This document shows positions 52,772 through 62,084 of a stretch of 64,000 nucleotides of DNA, piece after piece. The DNA comes from Litorilinea aerophila (lineage in GTDB: Bacteria; Chloroflexota; Anaerolineae; Caldilineales; Caldilineaceae). How positions within the stretch are numbered: position 1 is the stretch's first letter; each line of letters begins with the position of its first letter. Under the pieces are notes generated by a model, which saw only the letters and a list, made by a program, of their open reading frames with translations, did not search any database and had not been told where the DNA came from. The stretch is from NCBI RefSeq assembly GCF_006569185.2, contig NZ_VIGC02000026.1, positions 1 through 64,000 of the forward strand, written 5' to 3'. A program made the position numbers and the translations under genes.

Positions 52772-54784
52772 TCAGGCAGCGCGCAGCAGCAGCGCTGTCG
52801 GCTCTTCTAAATTCAGGGAAACGGCCGACGGTAGCGGCGGCAGCACCTGAATCTGGCCCGAGACCAATCCATACAGCCGGCCCTCTAGCGCCCCGTGTTT
52901 CAGGGGGGCATACCAGCGGGCATCCAGGGTCCATGGGCGTCCATCCCCTTCCGGCAGCAGCCAGAGTACCTGATGGGGCCGGGCCAGGCCGAGAACCTGT
53001 TGGCCATCCACCCCAGGGGCGGGGAGAAGGTGCCAGCGCTCCGGGCTGCTGAACAGCAGGGTGTTCAGGTGGCGCAACAGGTGAAAGAGGGGCCGGGGAT
53101 TGCAAAGGCGATCCAACAGCCCCGGTGTGACGTCCATGGTGCGGTCCAGATCCATCAGGGGCTCCCCATAGAGGCGGCTGTCGGCCTGGGTCGCCACCGC
53201 GGCCAGGGCTTCCACAGCCGCCCGCTGGGCCGCCGCTTCGACCGAGGGCCACTCCATGAGCCAATCCACGGCGCCGATCTGGCGCCACGAATCCAGGGGC
53301 AGGTGGGGCACCGTTGCCCATGCCTGGGCAGGATCGAGCCGGCAGAGCACCCGGTGGACGTGGAGATGGGCGGCGGCCAGGCGCGCGTTGAGCTCCTGCA
53401 GCTCCTCCGGCATATATCCCAGACGGGTTCGCCGATGCTGTTTACCCGGCACAAACTGCCCGGGCAAAGCCACCGAGAGGCACACCGGCCTGGCCAGCGT
53501 TTCCAGCCCGGCGGCCAGGGCTGCCATGTCCGGCCAACGGGTGCCCAGCAGCACAACTTCCACCGTATCCGCCATCTCCGGAATGTCCCGGGCAGGAAAC
53601 GGATCGCCAGGGCGCCAGAGGCAGGTGGCCGTGATGGAGATCCCCTCCCGCCGCAAAAGGTCCAGGCGCTCCCGCTGAAGGCTATCCTCCAGATCGGAAG
53701 CCGGCACCCGTAGATGGCGTACGCCCAGTTCGTAACAGGCCAGGGCAGGGTAATCGTTGCGGGCCGGCTGACGAACCAGGGAAGGCCAGGCGGCCGGCAA
53801 CGCGGTGCGCCAGGCCAGGGGATGGCGCAGCGACACGCCCAGCGGCGAGTGGGGCAGATCGGGAGCGACCCGGGTTAAGAGGCGCCGGAAGGTCGCGGCC
53901 CCGGTCGCGCCACCGGTCCGGATCAGGTGAAGCCGGTAGTCGCCGTCCTCCCCCCGGCGGACCAGGTAAAAGCCCAACTTGGCCACGTCATCACGGCCCT
54001 GCTCTGGGGGAGGCGGGCTGGAGAAGAGCTCACCAAAGCCGGGGCGGGTAAAGGAGACGGACGGAACCACCACATAGCGGGCGCCGTGCAGCCGATCGAC
54101 AAAGGCAAAATGTACGTGGGCCGCAAAGAGCAGCTCCACCCGATGCCGGGCCACCAGCTCCAAGAGCCAGGAGCGGGCCGGCAGGTCGATGTTATCGTAA
54201 TGGCCCAGGCCGGCTTCCTGGGGATGATCCAGGTAGGGCGGCAGGTGCAGGAAGAGGACCACGGGACTATCGCCCTGGGCTGCCAGGTCCGCTTCACACC
54301 AGCGCTGCTGCTCGGCCGCAGCGGGCAATGGGCTGTTGAGAAGCTGGGAATTAAGCACCACAAAGTGGATCCCACCCTGATCCCAGCTATACCAGGAGCG
54401 GCCAAAACGACGGTGATAGGCCGCCAGGGATTCCCCGGTCACCCAGGCCGTGGGCATGGTGGGGTCCGGCTTGTCACCCACGTCGTGGTTGCCGGCCACC
54501 AGCCGTGGCCGTAGGCCCTGGCTGGCCCATTGGGCGCAGGCCGCATCCACGGCCTGGGGGAAGTCGGGCCGCTCTGGGAATGTCTGCACCAGGTCGCCCA
54601 GGTGGACCACCAGGGGAACATCCAGGGCCGCCACCAGCTCCAGGGCGAAGGCCGTGCGGGCACTCTGTTGACGGCGGGAAGAGAACTCCGTCGCCGCCCC
54701 GTCAGATTCCAGCATGAAATGGGTATCGGCAATGACCACCCATTCCATGGAGGCCGACGGCAAGAAGGATCGATCCAGGGTCAT
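52772..54784 (-). CDS. Metallophosphoesterase with long C-terminal region of unknown role
   Basis: 670 residues. The first 270 form a calcineurin-like phosphoesterase: VIADTHF, HLGDLVQ, VAGNHDV, FLHLPPYL and AAHVHFA supply the two-metal site. The remaining 400 residues have no clear family; a barrel-like stretch (ITATCLWRPGDPFPARDIPE) and a beta-rich end are visible. ATG 54784 overlaps the TauE-type stop as ATGA; ATG 54790 is an alternative. The substrate is unknown. Confidence 0.75.
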   Translation of the reverse strand: MTLDRSFLPSASMEWVVIADTHFMLESDGAATEFSSRRQQSARTAFALELVAALDVPLVVHLGDLVQTFPERPDFPQAVDAACAQWASQGLRPRLVAGNHDVGDKPDPTMPTAWVTGESLAAYHRRFGRSWYSWDQGGIHFVVLNSQLLNSPLPAAAEQQRWCEADLAAQGDSPVVLFLHLPPYLDHPQEAGLGHYDNIDLPARSWLLELVARHRVELLFAAHVHFAFVDRLHGARYVVVPSVSFTRPGFGELFSSPPPPEQGRDDVAKLGFYLVRRGEDGDYRLHLIRTGGATGAATFRRLLTRVAPDLPHSPLGVSLRHPLAWRTALPAAWPSLVRQPARNDYPALACYELGVRHLRVPASDLEDSLQRERLDLLRREGISITATCLWRPGDPFPARDIPEMADTVEVVLLGTRWPDMAALAAGLETLARPVCLSVALPGQFVPGKQHRRTRLGYMPEELQELNARLAAAHLHVHRVLCRLDPAQAWATVPHLPLDSWRQIGAVDWLMEWPSVEAAAQRAAVEALAAVATQADSRLYGEPLMDLDRTMDVTPGLLDRLCNPRPLFHLLRHLNTLLFSSPERWHLLPAPGVDGQQVLGLARPHQVLWLLPEGDGRPWTLDARWYAPLKHGALEGRLYGLVSGQIQVLPPLPSAVSLNLEEPTALLLRAA

Positions 54785-55548
54785 CCCCATTGCAACAAAA
54801 GATCCAGCAGATTGCGGCCCAGGATGAGCTGGACCCCCGTCAGGAACAACAACGTATAGACCAGCCGATTGAACCAGCGGTCGCTGAAGCGTCGGTTGAG
54901 GTAGACGCCCAGGCGAACGCCCAGGTAGGCCAGGGGGGACAGGATCAGGATGGTGGTCAGGTTGCCCACCCGCAGCAGGCCCAGATAGGCATACGGAATC
55001 AGCTTGATCAGGTTGAGGGCACTGAAGAAGATCACGTTGGTCCCCACGAAAATATCCCGGGGGAGCCGCTGGGGCAGCAGGTAGATGGTGGCCGGAGGTC
55101 CGCCCGCGTGGGCCAGGGTGGAGGTAAAACCCGCCGCCGCGCCCAGGAAGACGCCGGCGATGGCTGGCGGCTGGGTCTTGGTCAGCGCGCCCAACAAAAG
55201 GGAACGCCCCGCCTGGTAGGCCACAAAGGCCAGGGCCAGCACGCCGATGCCCACCTTGAGCACCCGCTCGTTGTCGCTGAAATAGCCGAAAAAGAGGGCC
55301 CCCAGCAGGATGCCCACGATGGCGCCGGGCAACATCCGCTGGATGCTGGGCCGATCATAGGTGTGCCAATAGTGGCGCAAAGAGAAAATATCCGCAATAA
55401 TGAGAAGAGGCAGCAACAACGCTGCTGCATCGGTCACCGAGATGGTGAGTGCCATGAGCGGGGTGGCGATCACACCGACACCACCGCCGAATCCAGCCTT
55501 GGCCACCCCGATGAGCACAATGGCCAGAACAGCGGTTACCCAAAACAT
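54781..55548 (-). CDS. TauE/SafE-family membrane permease
   Basis: 255 residues with about eight membrane helices. GVAKAGFGGGVGVIATPLMA and FLGAAAGFTSTLAHAGGPPA are the paired family repeats. Members export sulfite, sulfonates or similar anions. ATG 55548 lacks a clear ribosome-binding site; GTG at 55578 is possible. Longer upstream frames lack family similarity. It overlaps the metallophosphoesterase gene by 4 bp. No convincing promoter was seen in the divergent gap 55549-55888. Confidence 0.82.
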   Translation of the reverse strand: MFWVTAVLAIVLIGVAKAGFGGGVGVIATPLMALTISVTDAAALLLPLLIIADIFSLRHYWHTYDRPSIQRMLPGAIVGILLGALFFGYFSDNERVLKVGIGVLALAFVAYQAGRSLLLGALTKTQPPAIAGVFLGAAAGFTSTLAHAGGPPATIYLLPQRLPRDIFVGTNVIFFSALNLIKLIPYAYLGLLRVGNLTTILILSPLAYLGVRLGVYLNRRFSDRWFNRLVYTLLFLTGVQLILGRNLLDLLLQWG

Positions 55549-55888
55549 GGGCGGATAATGGGGCAACGACAACGACACAGGGTAGCTTTCTAGTTGGGTG
55601 TGTCTGAAAGAGTTGAAGCCAGTTTCGAGAAAAACGCTCGAGTTTGGTACAGACCCGCTGTTGCAATTTGTACCAGAGCCATTGTAACATTGCCCTGGTG
55701 AAGTAGCAATCATCCAGGGGGCGTGTGCCAGAGATAAAGACCCGGCCAGAACCGATGAGATCCCCTGCTCCAGTGGTTCGGGCCAAGGTACGCTCCTCAC
55801 CCCCGACACCCACGCTGATCCACGAAGACGTGCCCCAAGGCCGCTTTTCCAGCGCCGCGGGCGCGCAGAAAGAGGGTGAAGACAACCC

Positions 55889-56419
55889 ATGGCAGGGAGG
55901 ATTCTGGCCATCTGCTTCGACTGTGGCGACACTTTGGTGGATGAAGGGACCGAAGTCAAAGATGACTCTGGTGTGACCTTACGGGCAGAACTGATTCCAG
56001 GAGCCGCCGAGACAGTGCGAGAGCTGAAACGCCGCGGCTATCCCCTGGCCCTGGTTGCCGATGGGCCGGTGGGCACCTTTCACCATGTCCTGACCCAGCA
56101 CAACCTGCTGGATCTCTTCGATGTCTTCGCCATCTCCGGCGAGCTGGGCGTGGAAAAGCCCCACCCGGCCATCTTCCACTACGCCCTCTCCCGGCTGGGG
56201 ATCCACCCACCGGACTACCGGCGCACGGTCATGGTGGGCAACAACCTGGCCCGGGACATCAAGGGCGCCAATCACATGGGCATGATCAGCGTCTGGCTGG
56301 ACTGGGCCCCCCGACGGGCCAAGGTACCAGCCGACCCCGGTGAGGTGCCCCAGTTCACCATCAAGGAACCCCTCCAACTGTTACAGCTCATCGATGAATT
56401 GGAAAAGGCACTGTCATGA
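55889..56419 (+). CDS. HAD-superfamily phosphatase
   Basis: 176 residues. Motif I is FDCGDTLVDEG with the nucleophile Asp; LVADGPVG is motif II-like; the Lys is in VEKPHP; and VMVGNNLARDIKGAN is motif IV. The cap is small. It hydrolyses a small phosphorylated metabolite. It overlaps the GDPD-phosphatase gene by 4 bp (ATGA), so the two are translated together and may act on successive phosphoesters. Confidence 0.87.
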   Translation: MAGRILAICFDCGDTLVDEGTEVKDDSGVTLRAELIPGAAETVRELKRRGYPLALVADGPVGTFHHVLTQHNLLDLFDVFAISGELGVEKPHPAIFHYALSRLGIHPPDYRRTVMVGNNLARDIKGANHMGMISVWLDWAPRRAKVPADPGEVPQFTIKEPLQLLQLIDELEKALS

Positions 56420-58044
56420 GCCAACAGCCATCCCAGCCCCATCGTCCCTCGGGCCGACGCACCATCCAAATCGTCTGCCACAAGGGCGCCAATGAGTACG
56501 CGCCGGAAAATACCTACGCCGCCGCCCAGCTCTGCATCGACTGGGGCATGGACTACGTGGAAATCGACGTCAACACCAGCAAGGACGGCGTCCTCTACCT
56601 CTTCCACGGACCCCAACTGGAGGAGACCACCAACGGCGTGGGCTACTTTTCGGATCTCACCGCCGCGGAGATCGACCAGTTGGATGCAGGCAGCTGGTTC
56701 GACCCCCGCTTCGCCGGCGAACGGGTCCCCCGGCTGGAGGAATTCCTGCGCTGGATCAAGGGCAAGGCCAAAGTCTTCCTGGATGTGAAGGCCGCGGATC
56801 TCTCCCGGCTCATCGCGCTGATCTACGAAATCGGCCTGGAGGATGACTGCTTCTTCTGGTTCGGCAAGGACGAAGACGCGCTGCGCTTCCGCCAGCTGGA
56901 CCGCCGGCTGGCCCTGAAGATGAACGTGGCCAGCGTGGAGGATGTGATCCAGGCCCACGAACGCTACCACGCCAACATCGTGGAAGTCTCCCTCCAGGAC
57001 ATGAGCCAGGCCCTGGTGGATGAATGCCGCCGCCGGGGACTCCAGATCATGATCTATCACCGACAAAAGGATCCCGTCGGTTTCCGCCAGATCCTGGACT
57101 GGGGGGTGGACATGGTCAACCTCAACCACGGCGACCTCTTTGCCCGCATCGCCGCCGAATACGTGCCATCCGGCGGCGGCGCCAGCCAGACGACGCCCCG
57201 CCCCAGGCGGGTGGTGCTCTTCGTGCTGGGCGGCTGCCGGGCTGATGCCATCTCCCATGCCATCTCTGCCGCCACCGCCCCCACCCTGCACCGCCTGATG
57301 GCCCAGGGCGCCTGGACCCTCTCCGCGCAGACCGTCACCCCGGCCATCGCCCTGCCCTGCCTGGCGTCCCTTTTCCTCTCCAGCCACCCGTCCCGCCACG
57401 GCATCACCACCAACCGCTGGACGCCCCCGTCGCCGGCCATCCCCAGCCTGGTTCAGGTCATCAGCCAGGCCGGCTACCAGACCGCCGCCTTCTACACCTG
57501 GGAGCCCCTGCGAGACCTGGCACCCCCCGGCACCCTGGAGCTGGCCTTCTACCGGCGGCTCAGCGAAGATGGCTTCCACCAGGTGGGCCAGATGGCGGCC
57601 ACCACCATCGCCCGCCTGCTGCCCACCTTCGCCTTCGTCTACCTGGACGCCACCGACGGCGTCGGCCACCGGGACGGCTGGATGTCGCCCACCTACCTGG
57701 AAGCCCTGCGCCGCACGGACGAGATCCTGGGCCAGGTCATCCAGGAGCTGGAGGCGGTGGGAGCGCACCAGGAGACGGTCTACCTGGTCGTGGCGGATCA
57801 CGGCGGCCACGACCACGGCCACGGGGCCGCCCGCGCCGAGGACACCACCATCCCCTGGATCATCAGCGGGCCGGGCATCCGCGCCAACCATCGGCTCTCC
57901 ACCCCGGTGGACATCATCGACACCGCGCCCACCATTCTGCGCTGCCTGGGCCTGGACGCGCCGGCCAGCTGGCAGGGGCAGGTTGTAGCCGAGGCTTTCG
58001 AACCCCAGGCGGAAACCGTCCCCATGGGCGAGGCCAGCAGGTAA
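56416..58044 (+). CDS. GDPD domain fused to an alkaline-phosphatase-fold domain
   Basis: 542 residues. Residues 18-245 are a glycerophosphodiester phosphodiesterase barrel: CHKG with His22, PENT, EIDV (Glu49, Asp51) and LFHG (His64). Residues 265-530 have an alkaline-phosphatase/sulfatase fold: DATDGVGHRDGWMSP, ADHGGHDHG and GPGIRANH. In this second domain the usual first metal Asp (V-x-D-G-x-R-x-D) is Gly272, and the nucleophile Thr/Ser (P-S-x-T-x-P) is Ala312, so it may be a pseudoenzyme. No signal peptide. Lies between a HAD phosphatase and a sugar-acid dehydratase. Confidence 0.82.
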   Translation: MSQQPSQPHRPSGRRTIQIVCHKGANEYAPENTYAAAQLCIDWGMDYVEIDVNTSKDGVLYLFHGPQLEETTNGVGYFSDLTAAEIDQLDAGSWFDPRFAGERVPRLEEFLRWIKGKAKVFLDVKAADLSRLIALIYEIGLEDDCFFWFGKDEDALRFRQLDRRLALKMNVASVEDVIQAHERYHANIVEVSLQDMSQALVDECRRRGLQIMIYHRQKDPVGFRQILDWGVDMVNLNHGDLFARIAAEYVPSGGGASQTTPRPRRVVLFVLGGCRADAISHAISAATAPTLHRLMAQGAWTLSAQTVTPAIALPCLASLFLSSHPSRHGITTNRWTPPSPAIPSLVQVISQAGYQTAAFYTWEPLRDLAPPGTLELAFYRRLSEDGFHQVGQMAATTIARLLPTFAFVYLDATDGVGHRDGWMSPTYLEALRRTDEILGQVIQELEAVGAHQETVYLVVADHGGHDHGHGAARAEDTTIPWIISGPGIRANHRLSTPVDIIDTAPTILRCLGLDAPASWQGQVVAEAFEPQAETVPMGEASR

Positions 58045-58069
58045 CCCCACCTGGCAGATGGAGTGAACC

Positions 58070-59776
58070 ATGAACCGCAGCAAGACCTTTTTCAGCGAAT
58101 CCGGCGTGGCCGGCTTTACCCATCGGGCCTTCACCCGCTCCATGGGCTACGACGACGAGGAGATGGCCCGACCCGTCATCGGCATCTGCAACACCTACAG
58201 CGAGCTCAACAACTGCCATCAACACTTTCGGGAACTCTGCGAGGCCGTGAAGCGGGGCGTGCTGGAGGCCGGAGGGCTCCCCCTGGAGTTTCCCACCATC
58301 TCCCTGGGCGAGATCTTCCTCAACCCCACCTCCATGCTCTACCGCAACCTGGCCGCCATGGACACCGAGGAAATGATCCGGGCCCAGCCCATCGACGGAG
58401 TGGTGCTGCTGACCGGCTGTGACAAGACCACCCCGGCGGCGCTCATGGGCGCGGCCAGCGCCGACCTGCCCGCCATCCTGGTGGGCGGCGGCCCCATGCT
58501 CAACGGCCACTTCCGGGGACAGATCCTGGGCGCGTGCACCGACTGCCGCCGCCTCACCGCGGAATACCGGGCCGGTACCCTGGACGAAGCCACCTACCGG
58601 GAGATCGAGGACGGCATCGTGCGCAGCCCCGGCCACTGCATGGTCATGGGCACCGCCTCCACCATGAACACCCTGGCCGAGGCCCTGGGCATGGCCCTGC
58701 CCAACAACGGCGCCATCCCCGCGGTGGACGCCCGGCGCCTGCGCCTGGCCACCGCCGCCGGCCGGCGCATCGTCCACCTGGCCCGGGAAGGCATCCGCCC
58801 CTCCCAGATCATGACGCCGGAAGCGTTCCACAACGCCATCGTGGTGCTCAACGCCCTGGGCGGCAGCACCAACGCGGTGGTCCACCTGCCGGCCATCGCC
58901 CGCCGCCTGGGCATCGAGCTGCCCCTGGAGCGCTTCGACCAGATCAGCCGACGCACGCCGGTGATCGCCAACGTGCGCCCCATCGGCCGCTACCAGATGG
59001 AGGACCTCTACTACGCCGGGGGCACTGCAGCCCTGATCAAGGAGCTCCTGCCTTTGCTCCACGGCGATGCCCCGACCGTGACCGGCCGCACCCTGGCGGA
59101 AAATGTGCAGCAGGCCACAGTCCAGGATGCCGACATCATCCGGCCCCTGGACAACCCCCTCCAGCCGGAAGGGGGCATCGCGGTGCTGCGGGGCAACCTG
59201 GCGCCCGACGGGGCCATCATCAAGCAGGGCGCGGCATCGCCCCACCTGCTCCAACACCGGGGGCGGGCCGTGGTCTTCCGGGGGATGGACGACCTGCGGG
59301 CCCGGCTGGACGACCCGAACCTGGACGTGAAACCGGACGATGTGCTGGTCCTGCAGAACGTGGGGCCGGTGGGTGGGCCCGGCATGCCCGAGGTGGGCAA
59401 CTTCTCCATCCCGGCCAAGTTGCTGCGGGAAGGGGTGCGGGACATGGTGCGCATCTCCGACGCGCGCATGAGCGGCACGGCGTTTGGCACCATCGTCCTC
59501 CATGTGGCGCCGGAGAGCGCGGTGGGCGGTCCCCTGGCCCTGGTGCAGGACGGCGACGAGATCGAGCTGGACGTGCCCAACCGCCGCCTGATCCTCCACG
59601 TGGATCCGGCCGAGCTGGAGCGGCGCCGGGCTGCCTGGCAACCGCCCCGGCCCGCCTTCCGCCGGGGCTATGGCTGGCTCTACCTCCAGCATGTGCTTCA
59701 GGCGCCCCAAGGCTGCGACTTCGATTTCCTGGCCGGCAGCGACCCTGTCACCGCCCAGGAACAGCCCAAATTCTGA
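58070..59776 (+). CDS. IlvD/Edd-family dehydratase, probable sugar-acid dehydratase
   Basis: 568 residues. Iron-sulfur cysteines are Cys40 (GICNTYSE), Cys117 (LLTGCDKTTPAA) and Cys190 (GHCMVMGTASTMN). FDQISRRTPVIANVRP and RISDARMSGTAFGTIVLHV are family blocks. The pattern resembles arabonate/xylonate-type dehydratases more than dihydroxy-acid dehydratase, which fits the DHDPS-family and DgoD-like neighbours at the right edge, but IlvD activity cannot be excluded. ATG 58070 lies 25 bp after the GDPD fusion gene. Confidence 0.82.
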   Translation: MNRSKTFFSESGVAGFTHRAFTRSMGYDDEEMARPVIGICNTYSELNNCHQHFRELCEAVKRGVLEAGGLPLEFPTISLGEIFLNPTSMLYRNLAAMDTEEMIRAQPIDGVVLLTGCDKTTPAALMGAASADLPAILVGGGPMLNGHFRGQILGACTDCRRLTAEYRAGTLDEATYREIEDGIVRSPGHCMVMGTASTMNTLAEALGMALPNNGAIPAVDARRLRLATAAGRRIVHLAREGIRPSQIMTPEAFHNAIVVLNALGGSTNAVVHLPAIARRLGIELPLERFDQISRRTPVIANVRPIGRYQMEDLYYAGGTAALIKELLPLLHGDAPTVTGRTLAENVQQATVQDADIIRPLDNPLQPEGGIAVLRGNLAPDGAIIKQGAASPHLLQHRGRAVVFRGMDDLRARLDDPNLDVKPDDVLVLQNVGPVGGPGMPEVGNFSIPAKLLREGVRDMVRISDARMSGTAFGTIVLHVAPESAVGGPLALVQDGDEIELDVPNRRLILHVDPAELERRRAAWQPPRPAFRRGYGWLYLQHVLQAPQGCDFDFLAGSDPVTAQEQPKF

Positions 59777-59852
59777 AAGCTCATCTCCCAAATGGGTGCG
59801 AACCTGTCTGGTTCCCTGGGAAATCGGGATGGGCAGCACACATTTGTGGTAG

Positions 59853-60695
59853 ATGAGCCATCTCAAGAGGCACTGGCCCATGTTTCAAGCCGATCCCAAC
59901 CGGATCTACTTCCAGGCCCACCGGGGCAGCGTGGATGAACGGCCGGAAAACACCCTGGTCGCCTTCCGCCATGCCTGGCACTTTCCTGGCGCCATCCCCG
60001 AAACGGACGTGCGCACCACCCGAGACGGGGTGCTGATCTGCCTCCACGACGCCACCCTGGCCCGCACCACCGACGCGCCCGACGAGTACAAAGATGTGCC
60101 CGTCTCCCGGCTGACCGAAGCGGAAGTGCGTCGCTGGGATGCCGGCGTCCGCTTCAGCCCGGCCTACGCCGGCCAGCACGTCCCCACCCTGCGGGAAGTG
60201 CTGGCCGAGCTCAGCGGCCACCCAGAGCGGGCCCTCTACCTGGAGGTCAAGGACGCCGACTTCCAGGCCCTGGGCCGGCTCCTCGATGAATACGGCGTGT
60301 GGGACCAGATCCTCTTCATCGCCGGGAATCCCGCCTGGCTCCTGGAGCTGCAGCGCCTCTTTCCCGGCGTGCCCACCATGACCTGGCTCAGCGGCTCCCC
60401 AGAGAAAATTCAGGCCGGCTTCGAACATCTGGCCCGGACCGACTTCGCCGGCATCACCCAGCTCCAGATGCACCTGCACGCTGCAGCCGATCAGGACGCC
60501 ATCCGCTACCTGTTGGATGAAGCTTTTTTGCAGTACGCCCAGGAGCGCCTGCGGAAGGTGGGCGCCGTCCTTCAGTTGCGGCCCTTCCGCTTCGACGGTC
60601 CGTCCCTGCGCCGGCTGATCGACCTGGGCGTACACTGGTTCGTCGCCGACGCGCCCGAGCAGTTCAGCGCAGCCCTGGCGGCCGCCCGGCGGTGA
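59853..60695 (+). CDS. Glycerophosphodiester phosphodiesterase
   Basis: 280 residues. AHRGSVDERPENTLVAF holds the catalytic His and Glu; PETDVRTTRDGVLICLHD the metal ligands and second His; YLEVKD a further Glu and Lys. It cleaves glycerophosphodiesters to glycerol-3-phosphate and an alcohol. It lacks a signal peptide. Starts at 59853 or 59880 are possible. Unlike the fusion at 56.4 kb its active site is fully canonical. Confidence 0.87.
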   Translation: MSHLKRHWPMFQADPNRIYFQAHRGSVDERPENTLVAFRHAWHFPGAIPETDVRTTRDGVLICLHDATLARTTDAPDEYKDVPVSRLTEAEVRRWDAGVRFSPAYAGQHVPTLREVLAELSGHPERALYLEVKDADFQALGRLLDEYGVWDQILFIAGNPAWLLELQRLFPGVPTMTWLSGSPEKIQAGFEHLARTDFAGITQLQMHLHAAADQDAIRYLLDEAFLQYAQERLRKVGAVLQLRPFRFDGPSLRRLIDLGVHWFVADAPEQFSAALAAARR

Positions 60696-60776
60696 TGCCG
60701 CGCCGCCGCTCCAGCCCGATTCGAGTCAACCTTTGGTCAACAGTCAACCTGCCAGCACCCAACGGATGAATCCCCC

Positions 60777-62075
60777 ATGAACCATCGCCATCTGCACACC
60801 CACCGGCTGCCAGGCCTGGTCCTTCGCAGCCACGAATTCCAACTGCCCCTGGACTACGCCGACCCCGACCGGGGCGAGATCACCGTCTACGCCCGGGAGG
60901 TGGTGGCGGCCGGGCATGAGGACAAAGAGCTGCCCTGGCTGCTCTTCCTGCAGGGCGGCCCCGGCTTCGGCGCGCCCCGGCCCCTGGAAAATCAGGGCTG
61001 GCTCAAGCGGGCCCTGGCCGAGTTCCGGGTACTCCTGCTGGACCAGCGGGGCACCGGCCTCAGCAGCCCGGCCACGGCCCAGACCCTGGCCCGCCTGGCC
61101 ACGGCCCGGGAGCAGGCCGACTACCTGCGCCACTTCCGGGCCGATGCCATCGTCCGGGACGCGGAAGCCATCCGCCGGATGCTGGTGGGCGAGGATCGGC
61201 CGTGGAGCGTGCTGGGCCAGAGCTTCGGCGGATTCTGCGCGGTCCACTACCTCTCGGCCGCGGCGGAGGGGCTGCGGGAGGTGCTGATCACGGGGGGGCT
61301 GCCACCCCTGGAGCGGCCGCCGGATCACGTCTATCGGGCCACCTACCGGCGGGTGCTGGAGATGAACCGCCGCTACTATGACCGCTACCCGGAGGACGTG
61401 GCCCGGGTCCAGGAAATCGTGGCCCATCTGCAGCGGGAGGAGGTGCGCCTGCCCACCGGAGACCGGCTCCCCCCCCGCCGTTTCCAGCAGTTGGGCATCG
61501 CCTTCGGCAGCAGCACCGGCTTTGAGGAGGTCCACTACCTGCTGGAGCAGGCTTTTGTGGCGGGCCGCCAGGGCCGGGAACTGAGCTACCCCTTCCTGCG
61601 GGGCGTGGAGAATGCCCAGTCCTTCGACACCAACCCCATCTACGCCATCCTGCACGAGGCCATCTACTGCCAGCACCAGGCGTCCCGCTGGTCGGCGCAA
61701 CGGGTACGCCGGGAATTTCCAGACTTTGAACCCGCGGCGGGCAGGCCGGTCTACTTCACCGGCGAGATGGTCTATCCGTGGATGTTCGAGGAGTATGGGG
61801 CATTGCGCCCCCTGCGGGAGGCGGCGGAGATCCTGGCGGGCTACGAGGGATGGCCCCAGCTCTACGACGTGGCCACCCTACGGGCCAACCGGGTCCCCTG
61901 CGCTGCGGTCATCTACTACGACGACATGTACGTGGAGCGGGAATTTTCCGAGGAAACGGCCCGCCAGATCCGGGGCATGCGCATCTGGGTGACCAACGAG
62001 TACCAACACAACGGCCTGCGGGCTGACGGCGAACGCATCCTGGAGCGCCTGTTGGCCATGGCCCGGGGCGGATGA
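60777..62075 (+). CDS. Proline-iminopeptidase-like alpha/beta hydrolase
   Basis: 432 residues. FLQGGPGFGAPRP is the oxyanion HGGPG-like motif, LLDQRGTGLSSP follows, and Ser in LGQSFGGFCAVHY is the nucleophile. A helical cap occupies about 200-340. The late Asp and His are in YYDDMYV and NEYQHNGL. Members remove N-terminal Pro or hydrolyse related amides. ATG 60777 lies 80 bp after the GDPD gene. It ends 9 bp before the ThuA-like gene. Confidence 0.87.
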   Translation: MNHRHLHTHRLPGLVLRSHEFQLPLDYADPDRGEITVYAREVVAAGHEDKELPWLLFLQGGPGFGAPRPLENQGWLKRALAEFRVLLLDQRGTGLSSPATAQTLARLATAREQADYLRHFRADAIVRDAEAIRRMLVGEDRPWSVLGQSFGGFCAVHYLSAAAEGLREVLITGGLPPLERPPDHVYRATYRRVLEMNRRYYDRYPEDVARVQEIVAHLQREEVRLPTGDRLPPRRFQQLGIAFGSSTGFEEVHYLLEQAFVAGRQGRELSYPFLRGVENAQSFDTNPIYAILHEAIYCQHQASRWSAQRVRREFPDFEPAAGRPVYFTGEMVYPWMFEEYGALRPLREAAEILAGYEGWPQLYDVATLRANRVPCAAVIYYDDMYVEREFSEETARQIRGMRIWVTNEYQHNGLRADGERILERLLAMARGG

Positions 62076-62084
62076 GGAGGAAGC

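Noticed and set aside
57914-59881. 655-codon minus-strand frame
   Set aside because: Antisense to the IlvD/Edd dehydratase, which has its iron-sulfur cysteines on the plus strand.
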